DNA of 64,000 nt from Sambucus nigra. Its lineage: Eukaryota; Streptophyta; Magnoliopsida; Dipsacales; Adoxaceae. A program made the position numbers and the translations under genes. The notes under the pieces are model-generated. The model was given only the letters and a program-made list of their open reading frames with translations. It was not told the origin of the DNA and made no database searches. Location: positions 41,610,651 to 41,674,650 of the forward strand of contig OX422218.1 in assembly GCA_949130495.1 (NCBI GenBank), in the 5' to 3' direction. Shown in pieces: positions 24,266 through 36,818 of the stretch (the first letter of the stretch is position 1; the number at the start of each line of letters is the position of its first letter).

Positions 24266-25379
24266 GCAGCGCCGTGTTGAGAATCGGGAGGAGTTTAGTC
24301 CTTAACTCTTGATGCTAATAACTCATATTATAATTATATATAAGGTTTCATGCCTTATATGGGCATCGCTAGAATATAAAATTCTAGTAAATGAGATTGT
24401 TGATGTATTATGATGATGTGGGCATGATTGGATCATGTAACTTTATATGTTCAACAAATGAACATTATAAAGATAACTATAACTATTAGATTAAAGTTAA
24501 TGTATATGACTTATAAATTATGGAAACAAATGTATCGGGAGATAGGTTAGATGATTTCACTTAAATACTTATTTTGGGTTTAAGTTATAATCCTCTTACC
24601 TAAATTAGAATCGAACATCCATTTGGAGATCACGTGCATACGTTTAGTGCGCGCTTTAGATGACAGTGGAGTTGAATTATTATGGAGAGTTCGACTCCAA
24701 CTAAATCATGTAATAATGCATCTATAATTATTATGCATTTTAATACACTTGCTATAAAATGTTTTTCAAACTCGGGTTCTCACCCCTTTATATTTTCCAC
24801 CTCCATGTATATATATTGTATTACTTCAGGTGCTCCTCCGCAAGGACGCCTTTGATGTTCATCCATTCAGGATTCGTGGAGCTGTGGCAGTAGCGGACTG
24901 TTACGGCACTTTTCCTTAGTCGATTCCTATTTTTGTATAGCTAGATTAGGATTCAGTTGTATTGAGTTAGTATTCAAGTGTTGTAGATTAACACTTTCAT
25001 ATTTCATTTCTCAAATTATTGTATTGTCTGTTACCCGACAGCATATTCGGGTATTTCATTGTTGAGATTTTGTTGTACAATGTATTGTACTCTTTCAAAT
25101 TATTAGAGCATGCACATTTCACTCATCATAGTTAGATGTGTATTGTGATTTATGTGTACTATTGGTTTTGTTGTTGTTGTTATTTTAAAAGTTTTAAATT
25201 TTTGGCAATTCGCACTTAATGATTTCGGGTAGTTAGCCTTATATTTTAGTGCCTAGTAGTTGATGTTGAGACTGTGCCAGCTGAGATACTTGATTTATTA
25301 TAGTATAGGGTTGGCCACCCGTTATTATTTAGAGCGGGTTGTCACACATATATGTTTCTAACCAAATCATTTCTTATAG

Positions 25380-26207
25380 GGAGTAAGAAAACGAATGAAG
25401 GCCTATAACAAGGTGCTTGACAAAATGTTGGAGAATATTATTGATGAACATGAACGAGATGCTAATATTGGCACTGAAAGGTGTGATACAGATTGTATTG
25501 ATGTAATGATGTCATGGAAAAACAAGTCTACTAGTAGCAATGATGACATGTCATTCCTAATTCATCGAACAAGTATTAAGGCAATATCAGTTGACATGAT
25601 CTTAGGAGCTATTGATACATCACCAGCTTCAATTGAATGGGTCATGTCAGAACTCATAAGGCATCCAAAGGTGATGAATCGACTCCAAGAAGAGCTGGAG
25701 ACAGTTGTGCCATTTAGTGAAGTGGTGGAAGAGAAGGATTTGATTAAGTTAGAGTACTTAGATATGGTGATAAAAGAAAGTTGAAGGCTACACCCAGTAA
25801 CACCATTGTTAATTCCTCGCGAGTCTATGGAGGACATTGTGGTTGATGGATATTACATACCCAAGAAATCTCGGATAATTTTAAATTCTTGGGCATTAGG
25901 ACGAGACCCTAATGTGTGGTGGGAAAATGTCAAATATTTTTTCCCTGAGAGGTTTGTTGGTAGTGATATAGACCTCAGAGGACATGATTTTGAGCTTATA
26001 CCATTTGGATAGGGGCGAAGAGGTTGTCCATGAATGCATTTGGGTTTAATTAATATTAGATTGGTGGTGGCACAGTTAGCACTCTGCTTTAATTGGGAGC
26101 TACCTAATGGCATGTTATAGAGTGACTTGGATATGGCTGAAATAGGTGGCCATTTATCTATACCACGAGCTAAGCACTTACTTGTGGTGCCCGTTTATCG
26201 CAGGTGA
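25380..26207 (+). pseudogene. Cytochrome P450 (CYP736A-like), exon 2, dead
   Basis: Continues in frame from exon 1 (DLQ joined to GVRKRMKAYNK). I-helix region GAIDTSPASIEW (the A/G-G-x-D/E-T motif), K-helix KES just before the TGA, then the DPNVW and PERF region and the heme loop. The heme-ligand cysteine survives in RRGCP. Breaks: TGA at about 25782 (expected KESLRLHP), TAG and TGA around the heme loop near 26010 and 26031, and TAG near 26117. The reading frame is otherwise kept to TGA 26205-26207. The four stops with few indels suggest fairly recent decay. Confidence 0.9.
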
Positions 26208-27640
26208 GAAAATCATTGTAAAAATACTTTCAACATCATTTCCCTAATGTTACACATTGGCAAGCTTATGGTGCAATGTAACCAATTGGGATACAATAAA
26301 CTTTGGTTGAATAATATATTTCCCATATATGCCAATGGCTGTAAAATGTTCCCAGCCTCATATGCTTAATTTTGCACTATGGCTTTGCTTGTGGTACAAT
26401 ATAACCAATTTGAACAAAATAATATTTGGTAGAATACCTAAATTGGCTATACAATCCTAGAATTCTTTAATTTATTTTGAGGCACTAGTGTGAACGTTGG
26501 ATTGAGCTCATCTACAGTCACTGCATGGTGAAGTGCACCATTGAGCAATTGATATAGTGTCGTGATACCTTAGGATTATAAATTTATTATTCCAATGCAA
26601 TGATTTCATATGAGCTTGTTGCTTTGTTGAATATTATGAATATGTTTTGGTACTTGAAGTAAGAATAATGTTGATGTGCCACATGTCCTCCCATTTTATG
26701 CATATATTGAATATGTGCTTTATCATTTTTATTGTTAAAAAATAGTCTTCTTAATATTTGGAGTCTGACTTATTACAACCCTATCATTATATTGAACTCA
26801 CAACACACGAAAAGTAGTGAAAATGTTTTCTCTCTGTTGTTCCCCACTCAATACCAATTGGTGGAGACACTCATATAAATTTCATTTCCTCGTTGTTTCC
26901 CTCTCTTTGTTACAATTGTGGTAAGTTAAAGTTAAATTTACATTTTTAATATTATATTGAAGGTTTGATTTCGCGATATGGTTTGCTTTTTTTGTTTAGG
27001 GTTTTGAAACTTTTGGTTTGTGGATAGCTAATTTTAAGTTTGTGGAGTCTTGTTATGGTTAGCTTCATTGATGTTTTTTTCTTAAATCATAATTTTCTAA
27101 TTTAATTCAAAATTTGAATGTATATTTGCCTAAATTTATCAAAATGACTAAATTTCACTAAAATAAATTAATCATGTTTTTTTTCTTAATTTAAACCTTA
27201 GCCCAAGTTTATTTTTTAGGATTTTACTACCATTACTTGTAAGTTAAGAATTCATGATGTTGTGGTTGTGTATTTTGAGGTGTTTTACTTGATTCTCATA
27301 CTCATCTTAATTAGAATTTGACACTATGAATTTAAAATTCTTGATTTTTGAATGCGTAATTGGCTAAAATTTCCAATACGTTGATTGATATTAATAAATT
27401 ATAACAACCCCCAAAAAATTACCTTGGAGGATTCTGCCTCCAAACATATGGTGCTTGTATATAATTCTTTTGGATGCATTTGCTCAAAAGCCCCACCCAA
27501 AAAGTAATGCAAGATGGAGAGTCGGCTAGCTAAAACTCCCGTATTTTGACAATTTTTTGGTCCCTCTCTTCTTAGAAAAAATTGTAATTACCACTATTTT
27601 TACAAAATCATTCAAAAACGGTGAGACATTTATATCACAC
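26208..27640. other. P450 downstream spacer, copy 1
   Basis: No gene recognised. Closely matches 55849-57380, which shows that the duplicated unit extends beyond the P450 gene. Contains a hairpin TTGGAGG...CCTCCAA at 27424-27443, also present in copy 2. Similarity to copy 2 stops near 27640. Confidence 0.75.
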
Positions 27641-28978
27641 TCTTATTGAAGTAGTTACAGGGTACGAGGACTGAACCATGATTGAGTACTATGTTTCACT
27701 CGCAGAGAGATGGTGAGGATGAATAGGTTAGTCGTGTTTGGGAAAAAACATGTCACGTGCTTGCAAGTTAGGATTAGACGGAAAATAAGGTCATTGCACA
27801 TGTTTGGATAATTTATTTTATAGCTATAGCATCAATAGCGTTTTTGCATGGAGCCCATGAGGTTGTATGTGTGGCCTTGCCTTACTCTTATTTGTTGGAT
27901 GTGAGGAAGTGAGAAGAAATTATGAGGACCATATTTAAAGAAAACTAATAGAAGGTGTCACATATTAGGGATATTAGGGAAAGGATGAGGATTGCTTATA
28001 GTGGGAAAAATAACCAAATGGATAAAATGGAGCATGATCTTAACCTGGAGGAGACGTTCACGGGAAGTTATATACAGGTGATATGGTATATCAACATATT
28101 ATTTTAGGCAATGCATAATTTCAACTAATGTGAGTTATGGGGGAGAGAGAGTGACATACAAGAGATAAATTGAGGTATCTTTCAATTGGGATTGAGTCTA
28201 ATTCTGCGGATGGAATTCCGTTATTAGGTCATGATGAAATAACCTTGGGATTTGACTTGAATAAATGTTTGTTTATTCTTATAGATTGATTAAATTCGAG
28301 AAGTTTATGTTTTTAAAAATATATGTGGTTAAAACGAGGTCTAAAAGTATATAGAGGCATGAAATATTGTTGAAAACATGTAAAGTTGGGACGAAGGGTT
28401 GGATAACCTTTTAGGCTAAGTTTTAAAAGAACGATGTCATTGTTTTGGCTTAGATGGGAGCTCCAAATTTGTCCCTTAGAAGGCCTTTCAATCCGGAGAT
28501 TAAATAAGATCATTGATTCTTGTAATTAGGCTCATAGCAACCTTTAACAACCTATTACAACTATTTTTATGTATCTTCATTTATTAGATAATGACACATG
28601 TCCCATATTAATTATAAGACCCAAAAAAGAAACAAAAAAATGATCAATTGCAAATGAATCTTCTTATATCGGACTAATTACACATGTTCCCAGTTAATTA
28701 CCAAAGGACGCCAAAACTGGTAGCTTAAAAAATATTGTAATATTAGTAACTTTTATAAAGAAAAATATATTTTCTTTTACCTAATGTTTATTTCGACAAC
28801 CCAGATAAATTATTATTTCTAAAAATAAAAAGTAAATAAGGCATAACTATGGAATTAGTCCTACCTAATTGTTCAAGGGTACATAACACTTCTTCTTCTC
28901 TCTCTAGCCTCCCTACCCCAAAATCAACCCCACCCCCACTGGAGCAACACCACATTTTACCAAAGTAACCTCGCGGGA

Positions 28979-29027
<49 letters not shown>

Positions 29028-29951
29028 CCCCCCCCCTTTTGTGTCTCTTTTACATTAAAAGAGTTTTTATATAAACAAATAATATATCTATCTTTTATGA
29101 AAAAGTATCGAATAGCGGTGTTGTTCCATAGATATTGATGAGCAAATTCCAAGTATATAAATTTTGTGAATTTTTTATTTGCAAATTTGAAGTTATGGAT
29201 TTGAACAATTGGATATATTTTTTTTTCTTTTGCAAAAAACGAGTAGTCTAAAAAAGTGTTTGGGTTACCTGGAATCTCAAACAATGAATTTATATTGTTT
29301 ATTTTGTGAAAACGCTCAAAGAGTGAAACTGTTGCCTACAAATATTACCAAATGGGGGTGAATTTGGTTATGAAGAAAACTTTAATATGAATAAATATTA
29401 GATCTGAAGCTCAAAAACTTCCCTATCTCGATCAGTTCGAGTTGGACCAATTCCACGTTATAACCATGGAACTTGAACCGAATAAGAATACAACCGTGAA
29501 GCTTAGCCAAAATTAAATTTGCGTTCGTAAAGCTTAAACCTCGCTCTAAATACTATATGATTTTGTGCGTTTTAACAATAATAACTCTCAATAATAAGAA
29601 TATACAATTTATCTCTCCAATTTTTCTCGAAAACATTATTACAATGTAAGATTAGTAAAGCAATGAAAATATAATTTATTAAAGTGCTTTTGTACCTCTC
29701 CATTGAAACCATGATCTCCAAAATTATTCTTTTCTGTGTATCACCAAAATATAACCGTAACAAACAAAAATCTTTTTGGACTTTCTTGCATCATAAACAC
29801 TTGGAAAAGTCAATGTGTATCATTTTTTTTACAAAGTTTCCATTTGAAGTGTGTTAAAATGTTGTACCCAAACATATGTCCAATCATTAAATGCACTTGA
29901 AAAAGTGAATTTGACAAAAAAAACATGGTACGTATACCATTATTTTAAATA
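27641..29951. other. Unassigned AT-rich region
   Basis: No convincing gene. Holds a CT-run plus C-run at 28982-29036. Open frames are short and partly made of that simple repeat. Absent from the second unit at the corresponding place. Confidence 0.5.
28982..29036. repeat. (CT)n(C)n simple repeat
   Basis: About 21 CT units followed by twelve Cs. Confidence 0.95.
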
Positions 29952-31416
29952 CTAGGTGGAAACCCGCGCGATGCGCGGTATTGAATGCTAAAAAAACGAA
30001 GCAAATTGAAAAATTGAGAGTGGAATAAATAAAAGTGTAATAGAATAAGAATGTAGAGTATTAGCGATAGTTGAAACACCTGTAGAAATATTAACAAATC
30101 TTATAAAAGTGTTTACCAATCTCAACATCTACAAAAAAAATTAACAAAATCAAATGAATGTGAAAAGTGACCATAAATCCTTAATTACAAACAATTTTTT
30201 TTATTATATGTGCATCAATATTCTTACAAATAAACTATTTATATTTTGTATGAATAAAAGTTAGGTTTTATTTATTTTTTAACAACAACTGTAAAATCCC
30301 TTCATATATCTTGTTGAATAGATTAGTCAATTTGAATTCTATAAAATAAAGTTATCATTTGTAGATACTAATAAGAAACTATTATTTCAAAAACATCATG
30401 AAGAGGAGTTAGGTTCCCCACCTTTGTCTGAGAAACAGCTCCCCTTCTGTTTCCTTCCCGTAAGAAATCATTTTCTTAAAAACCATTGTTTCTTGTCATG
30501 TACCATATGTCCACCTCAATAAGTCTTCCACTTGTGAGGTAGTTATGTTGAAAACTCTGTTTCTATCCCCCTTTTATTAAGATTAATCGTATGTACCCCG
30601 TAAGCAAGTCACTTGAATAAAGAATTGATTACAGTGATCCAGATTGAAACTCCAATTTCTAGTCCAATGAGTTTGACACACCAAAATCCAAACATATCAC
30701 AAAACTAAAAAAACACCATCAAGTTTAAGAAAAAAAATATTTCCTGTGTTGAGCCATAGAATTGTATTGTCCAAAAAAGTGTTTGAAGATAAAAATTCGA
30801 AATATTTTTTTTTTATTACTTTTCTCTTCACCTATGGTAAAAAGAACTAACAAACACTAACAAAACACGTGCATTTCAATATCTTTAAAATTAACAATAC
30901 AATGCAAATTTGGAAAAAAATAATGACAAACTTTATTTATTTATCTTTTTTAAATGTATTTTTGGGATTAATAAGCCACTCAAGTATGTTTGCCAAACCT
31001 TACATACAGAGTTATCATTACAAAATCGTCCCCATAAATTTGGGCCAAAAGATAGTAAGAAAAAAGATCAATAAAAATCACTAACAAAATCTAGCAGTAG
31101 ACAAAAAAAAGAGCAATAGCAGTACACACATAAATAATGAACAATGACAACAAATTATATTCAATTGATAATTGTTGGAGTAACTCAATATTTGGTGCAG
31201 TTATAAACTCAATATTTTGTTCAGGTATAATTTTTATCCAAAACAACAAACAAATTATTTATTCAAAATACCGAAAAAATACATAGGAATATAGCATCCC
31301 AATATGCTAAGAAGTGTTACAAAAATTTACAGAAATTTATCTAAATATAAAATTACCTAAAAAAAGAAAGTATGTATTTTAACATATAATTATTGCATGA
31401 ATTAATCACTCGTAAA

Positions 31417-31424
<8 letters not shown>

Positions 31425-31481
<57 letters not shown>

Positions 31482-31500
31482 CTATATATATATATATATA
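31425..31500. repeat. (TG)n(TA)n microsatellite
   Basis: Compound repeat inside the Helitron; its counterpart lies at 57484-57567 with the same flanking text (GAATTAATCACTCGTA). Confidence 0.95.
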
Positions 31501-31589
31501 GGAAGTGTCAATTTTTTTCTTTCTAAAGTTGCCTTTTGATTTTCTCCTCTATACAAACACACCAAATGAGATAAAAAGGTTACTGATGA

Positions 31590-31660
31590 AAAGATACATA
31601 ATACCTATTTATTTAGAGCCTCAAATACAATATCTCTTGTATATCAACAAATTAAAACCT
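31590..31660 (-). pseudogene. Captured exon fragment in the Helitron
   Basis: On the minus strand this matches the 57624-57926 fragment around YTRDIVF and continues into the same intron-like sequence with the TG/TA microsatellite. Stops interrupt it here. The parent gene is not recognised. Confidence 0.5.
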
Positions 31661-31742
31661 TTTAAATTAAGGTAAGCATACCAAACCCATTGACCCCCTG
31701 AAATTTAACATCCTTTGCTCCCAATCAATATGATACGACTGA

Positions 31743-32141
31743 ATGATTTCACACACTCCAGTCACATGCTTGCTATTGAAAAATCTCAATGGACATTTCG
31801 GTGAGCCCTTCCTCGTTTTCGTTCCCTCCGTTCAGGAGAGAAACATGATTTGGTCACTTGAGGTCATCAGAAACTCACCGAAAGAGGAAAATAACACTGA
31901 TCATCATTGCAGATCTGATTCATTAAGTGATTTGATCAGATCTAATGATGGATTCGAGAAAAAAAAACTTCTTCGAAGAGTAAATTTACACATTCACATA
32001 TTTTTTGACAACTCAGTTCACGAAGAAAAAATGCCTGAGAGGTATATGCAAGTTGTTGTTACTAGTACTGGGGATTCTAGAGTTCTTGTTACATTCCTAA
32101 GAATCTTCACCAAAAATGTATATCCTCCATGCCGATGGTAG
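31743..32141 (+). other. Open frame of 132 codons inside the Helitron, function unknown
   Basis: Starts ATG or an alternative start at 31743 and stays open to 32141. No motif recognised. It runs opposite to the Helitron's own orientation. It could be another captured exon or chance. The base composition is less AT-rich than the flanks, which is weak support for a captured gene piece. Confidence 0.25.
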
Positions 32142-32412
32142 AAGAAAACGGTGGGTTATAATGATCGGAGAGATAGGAACAATTGTACTGTAGAAGAAAA
32201 TGAAGGGGTAGAATATCAATAGCATTGAGAACTAAAAGGGTGACCAGATAGATTGATGTTAATCACGTAATGTGTTTGGAATAAGAAATGAGAGGAGAGA
32301 GATAAGAGGAGAGAGAAAGAGAATTACATAGTCTTACGTGGATGGTCTTATTGAAAATGATATATATATATATATATATATGCCTTCTTTTGCATTTTAT
32401 AGTAGTAATAGA

Positions 32413-33053
32413 TTTTAGACAGTCCACAATGGGTGTGCTTGATACGCCTTATTTGTCATGACAAAAGTCGCAAATGGTGCCCAACAAAGGATTTTGTCAA
32501 TTATTTTGTGTGTTTTATACACATTATTTGTCATGTCCATAAGAAAATTTGCCATCAATTTCCCAGTGTTGTGGGCAAGATTTACTTTGGTATATAGGAA
32601 AGAACATTTGCGCCGTCCTTTTTGAAATTATTTTTTTGTTAGAAATTGTTTTTTTCATTATAACTGTTTTATTTTGTTAAAAAGTGTTTTGCCAAAAAGT
32701 GTTTTTTCTTTAAAAAGTGTTTTTCTTTTTGTTAAAAAACGTCTTTTGGGTTAAAACAATTTTTATATAAAATAAACTTTTTTTTTATTATAAATTGATT
32801 TTATTTTGTTAAAATTGTTAATTTTTTCTACCATAAACTCTTTTTTTTTTGTCAAACTATTTTTTTTTATTATATACTGTGTTTATTTTGTTAGAAATTA
32901 ATTTTTTTTCTAAAACTTATTTTTAAATTATAAATTTTTAGGGGGATAAATTTGTTTATTTTTGTAAATGAAACGACTTTATTAAACATTGAAAGTGGTG
33001 ACATGTTTCCTGAAAAATAAATGATATCAAAGAGCCTCACTTAGATAATATTT
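32413..33053. other. AT-rich spacer with inverted AACAAAATAAAA-type minisatellite
   Basis: No gene. From about 32620 to 32930 it is made of TTTATTTTGTTAAAA-type repeats, the reverse complement of the minisatellite at 12476-12715 and 61265-61505. Confidence 0.6.
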
Positions 33054-33870
33054 TTGACATCCCGCCTAATTAAATACCGGGTGATCAGTCCTTCATTAAA
33101 TCAAATCAGGATTTCCAAATTGGTTCATTCTTATCATTACTGTAGAAAACAAATTAATTACTAATCACCTATTAGTTAATTAAACCGGTGCCAAATTTAT
33201 CTTTCATTAAACATATAACAACATGCGAAAAAACCAAAATAAACCATATAACAATATAGAGTCTAATCCATAACAATATATAGATAAATAAAACCTGTCG
33301 AAGAAACCATCGACCAAAACCAAACCAAATAATAATCCAACATAAGTCTCAACTGAATAAAATCTGAATGGGGTACCCTGCCCAAATAAAATACTAAAGC
33401 ACTCTTCGGAGATCCTACGCTAGGAAATGAGGAAATGAAGCGTCTAATCAAAACTCCTGAAAGCATCCACATGTGCTGCAGCTGTGTGTCTCTAAAACAG
33501 AATATCAAGTCTGGCATCTCTGTGGCTGGACACCTAAAACGTTTTGAAAATATTTTTATAGCAAGTGTTAGTACTCAAAACATTTTAAAAATATTTAGCA
33601 AGAGTTTATCACAAGTAAAAATTGGTTATTGACTACACATGTTAGGTTCACGTACACTCTCTTAAGTTTCCTCACCCCTCATTTATTGTGCACGCCTAAC
33701 GTTCTCTACTTAGCCAGCCTGGCTGTACTACCCATGATAACTAGACATAAAGTAGCTATCTGAACTATCCACATCTCTAAGTCCCCGTACCGCCCATATA
33801 GTTCGCTATTTGAATTAACATTTCTCGGATGTTGAGAGTTTAAAATAACATTTTATTTATCTTCTCATTT
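33054..33870 (-). repeat. LTR of chromovirus D, 3' portion
   Basis: On the minus strand this is the end of an LTR: homologous to LTRs A and C around GTTAGGCGTGCAC, the acceptor-like TTTTAG|GTG (exon side from 33533 leftwards) and the final AATTAGGCGGGATGTCA near 33054. The distance from acceptor to LTR end is about 480 bp. It continues, after element C, at 44138. Confidence 0.8.
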
Positions 33871-34297
33871 TATTTTATTAAATTTAATGTGAGTTATTAA
33901 TTTAATATAAATCCAGAAATTAATTATTTTTAATTACTAACGTGACGAGAGTTAGTAATCATTGGAAACTTGTTGAATATTACTAATGAGTAAAGTAATA
34001 TAATATTGGTGCTATTAAATGTCACGACTGAATAAAATGACAATTTTGGAAATTTAAGTCGGGACGCGCCTGTGTCGTGTCGGGACTAAATATTGATTAA
34101 TAAGAGTGAATAAATTATAAGTCACCCCTATGGTTATTTCGAGTGTGCCAAAGTGTTCGGAAGGGTTGATATAGTCAAAAATATGTACCCGGGGGTTTAG
34201 TTTGGGTCTCGGGGCGTTTTTAGGCCTATTTATCACCCCGAGAGGGCGTTTTGGACATTTCGTAATTTTGGGTAATTAAACCCACGAAAATTACAAG

Positions 34298-34307
34298 GTT
34301 ATATCAT
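34298..34307 (+). promoter_or_regulatory. TATA-like box of LTR C
   Basis: GTTATATCAT about 200 bp before the donor-like site, repeated at about 41599 in the 3' LTR. LTR D has a comparable TTTTATAAG on its strand near 45150. Position alone supports a promoter. Confidence 0.35.
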
Positions 34308-34949
34308 ATGCTTAGGGTTGCCTTCTAGGGTTAACACAACCAAAAGCAAGTGACGGTGATTGGAGAAGGACAGAGAGAGATTGCCAAGGAATTCTAGGCC
34401 GAAAACCCCTCCGTTTGCGCCGTCATCGCCGCCAAACGATAGATCACGTCGCAAGGATCGTAACCACACTGATTTCAGCACAAATCAGAGACCAAAAATC
34501 CCCAGGCAAGTATTTATACTTATTAATTTGGTTAATGCGTCATTCATGTTAGTCTAGGGTTGATTAAGATGAGTTTCATAGAAGAAAACCCATGTTGGAG
34601 ATAGGAAAATTGCATGTAGTAATGATATAAATGATAATCTGGAAATCCCCTTCATATGTAGAGGTTGAACCACGGATTTATTATGGATTAGAAGTAGAAA
34701 TTCTGCAAAAAGGTTGATTAGAAAAAAGTTAAAGAAATTTTTAGGGTTCATGAGATTTATATAAGTTTTAGCCCTTTAATCCATGGATATTGATGAAAAT
34801 TCACATGCTTTACGTAGAAGATTGTTAGTTTGGGTTTATAATGTTTGTAGTACAAATTTTTGGGACTTTGGGTGTTAAAAAGCTGGATTTGGATGAGGTG
34901 GGATGATAGAACCCGTAACTAGTTTTTTTACGGATTCGCCATACCTGTT

Positions 34950-35012
34950 TGATCGATCGATCGAACCAAGAGTGTCGATCGATCGAGCTCATCCCATCGA
35001 TTGATCGACCCC
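34950..35012. repeat. GATCGATC palindrome cluster, LTR C (5')
   Basis: GATCGATCGATCGA, TCGATCGATCGA and ATCGATTGATCGA in 63 bp. One repeat unit shorter than the 3' LTR copy. Confidence 0.86.
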
Positions 35013-36818
35013 TCCTAATAGACTCTTATTTCCCCTTTTAAATAGTAGAAATCAGTTTAAATAAGTAATAATTCTTGGACATCCTTATTAAAATATTTTG
35101 GGAGATAAAGAAGACGAGTAGGACTTATTGATAATATGAAATCTTTAATGTAAGACGAGATTTTCATTTCTCGGGGATGTTTACATATAAGGGGCAATGG
35201 AACTATGTATAAAAAGGAGGAGACGGGTAAGGTAGTTACGTTGGAAAATAAATGAGTACCTACTGAAATTACACTTGGGAGGATAGGAATCCATGAGTGT
35301 CACTTAATAAGTTGGGATAATTCCACATATTAAAGTAAGAAACGAACCATTATACGTGATAACTAAATACCGAGCAATGAGGATAAATACTATAATTATG
35401 GGTTATGATATGTACCTAAATTTGATGTGGTAATAGTAGTATATTTATATGAGTGTGTTTATGCATATACTATATACGTGTGAAAACCATGCTCGCGTTA
35501 CTTGCTATCCTTGAGTTTACCGCGCTGGGACAGTCTTATCTCGATGGGACCTTTATGGGGGATATTGAATCATACTCTAGAAGATAGATATCCTTTGGTA
35601 CAGGCTAATCGGATCGATAATCAGACGGCCTAAGAGACGTGGGGGAATGTGCTGACCTCTTAGAGACCGGGACTCTATGCTTCGCCTCAATATTGTTTGT
35701 GTTTGTGTTAATGCAGTTCGAGAGTGATTCCGAACTTATATTTCCCTTAGTATGAGCGATACGGGGAATGGATAGCAGATTATGCCCACACCATAATTTT
35801 AATGTGGGGTGCTGTTAGAATATGTATATTATACGAGTATTTAATATATATATTTAATTCTGAAATTTGAAATTTCCAACTGTGTTTATGGTAATTAAGA
35901 TATGAATAATGATTTCAATTTGGAAATACTTGTTTTGAAAAGTATAATATGATACTGGGAAACTTTATTAGCAAATAAAATTAAAATGGGAGCTTTGTTT
36001 TTAAATGAAATTTAATTCTTAAAAAGTTGAATTGTCAGTTTAAATATTACGAGTAACCTAAGATAAGATAAGTTAAACCATTGGGAAGGTTAGTGCGATA
36101 GGTGTGCTCATTAGAAGAGAGGTGAGAATTTCTCAATGGAGTGCCGCATTAATATGTTGTTGCATTGGCCAGTAAACATTTTAAATATTTGCTAAACAAA
36201 TTTTAAATCTTTTTTATAATCAGGCTCTGACCCTTTTCCATTTTATTTTCTCTCTTGTATATATACGTATGTATTACAGGTGCCCAGCCACAGGGGCGTC
36301 TTACATAGGATCCTTTGGAAGGAACGCATTGCAGCTTAGGTGGGAGTTGCAGAGCTCTTGCTTAGACGACCTCATCTCTTGATTCCTCTTCTAGGACTGT
36401 TTATTCAGTTGGGCATGTGTCGCCCTTTTTCCATTATTCAGTTATTTATCGGATATTGTGATTTGTTTAATTCAGTATTTACACTTTGGGACTTATTACT
36501 GTCAGGATGTTTTCCTTTAAGTTTTAATGTTGGAATCACTTAGTTGGATGTTTAATTAATTTGATTGTTTGTTCCAGTATAGTTATTGTTTGATTCTTTA
36601 ATTATGAATTATGTAATGTTTTAAATGTTGGTTTATATAAATAAAATTTGAAAAGTAATGTCTAAAATGGTTTTGACACTTAGCTTAATTATTTAGGGTG
36701 TTAAATTGGAAAAGTTATTTTTACGACTGTAATGCTAAGAATGAACCAACCGTTTAGCTTGATTATAATTTAATAAAGGACTGATCACACGACATTTAAT
36801 TTGGCGGGGTGTCACAGG

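Larger units (their letters stand above)
15916..25346 (+). mobile_element. LTR retrotransposon B, gag-only (TR-GAG-like)
   Basis: Complete 9431-bp element: LTRs 15916-19497 and 21765-25346 (3582 bp each), internal region 2267 bp. Perfect target duplication CATAT at 15911-15915 and 25347-25351. Ends TGTAACAACCC and GGGTTGTCACA. The interior has a gag region only, with no protease, RT, RNase H or integrase, so it fits the class of terminal-repeat elements with gag alone. LTRs differ by a few percent where I compared them. It lies in the sense orientation in the P450 intron. Confidence 0.95.
21765..25346 (+). repeat. 3' LTR of element B
   Basis: Same length as the 5' LTR (3582 bp). GC of the donor-like GAG|GCAAGT at 22230-22231, palindrome cluster 22522-22645, stem-loop modules 23856-23917, 24013-24085 and 24202-24265, acceptor-like AG at 24828-24829. 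The donor-to-acceptor distance is 2600 bp in both LTRs. Confidence 0.93.
15709..25379 (+). other. P450 intron, enlarged by element B
   Basis: GT at 15709-15710 and AG at 25378-25379. Without element B and one copy of its duplication the intron would be about 235 bp, normal for this gene family. With the element it is 9671 bp. Confidence 0.85.
29952..32412 (-). mobile_element. Non-autonomous Helitron
   Basis: Read on the minus strand it starts TCTATTACTACTATAAAA at 32412 and ends with the hairpin CCGCGC-ATC-GCGCGG followed by CTAG at 29955-29952. The flanking bases are A on the 5' side (complement of T32413) and T on the 3' side (complement of A29951), the canonical Helitron AT target without duplication. 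About 2.46 kb, with no Rep/helicase coding sequence. It carries a host-like exon/intron fragment (31340-31660) also found at 57410-57720. Confidence 0.85.
33873..36816 (+). repeat. 5' LTR of element C, 5'-truncated
   Basis: Homology to the 3' LTR starts at TTTATTAAATTTAATG. TATA-like GTTATATCA near 34298. Donor-like CCCCAG|GCAAGT with GC at 34506-34507, here within the hairpin AAGTAT-TT-ATACTT. Palindrome cluster 34950-35012. Acceptor-like TTACAG|GTG with AG at 36278-36279, 537 bp before the LTR end. Confidence 0.9.

Noticed and set aside
28913..29284. 123-codon frame with an RE-dipeptide run
   Set aside because: Produced by the CT/C simple repeat; the rest has no motif.
27641..29951. Possible additional LTR or gene near 28270-28510
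   Set aside because: No terminal motif, duplication or protein similarity could be established.
32413..32600. Possible MITE with CCACAATGGGTG-type ends
   Set aside because: The candidate inverted repeat is short and imperfect and no target duplication was found.
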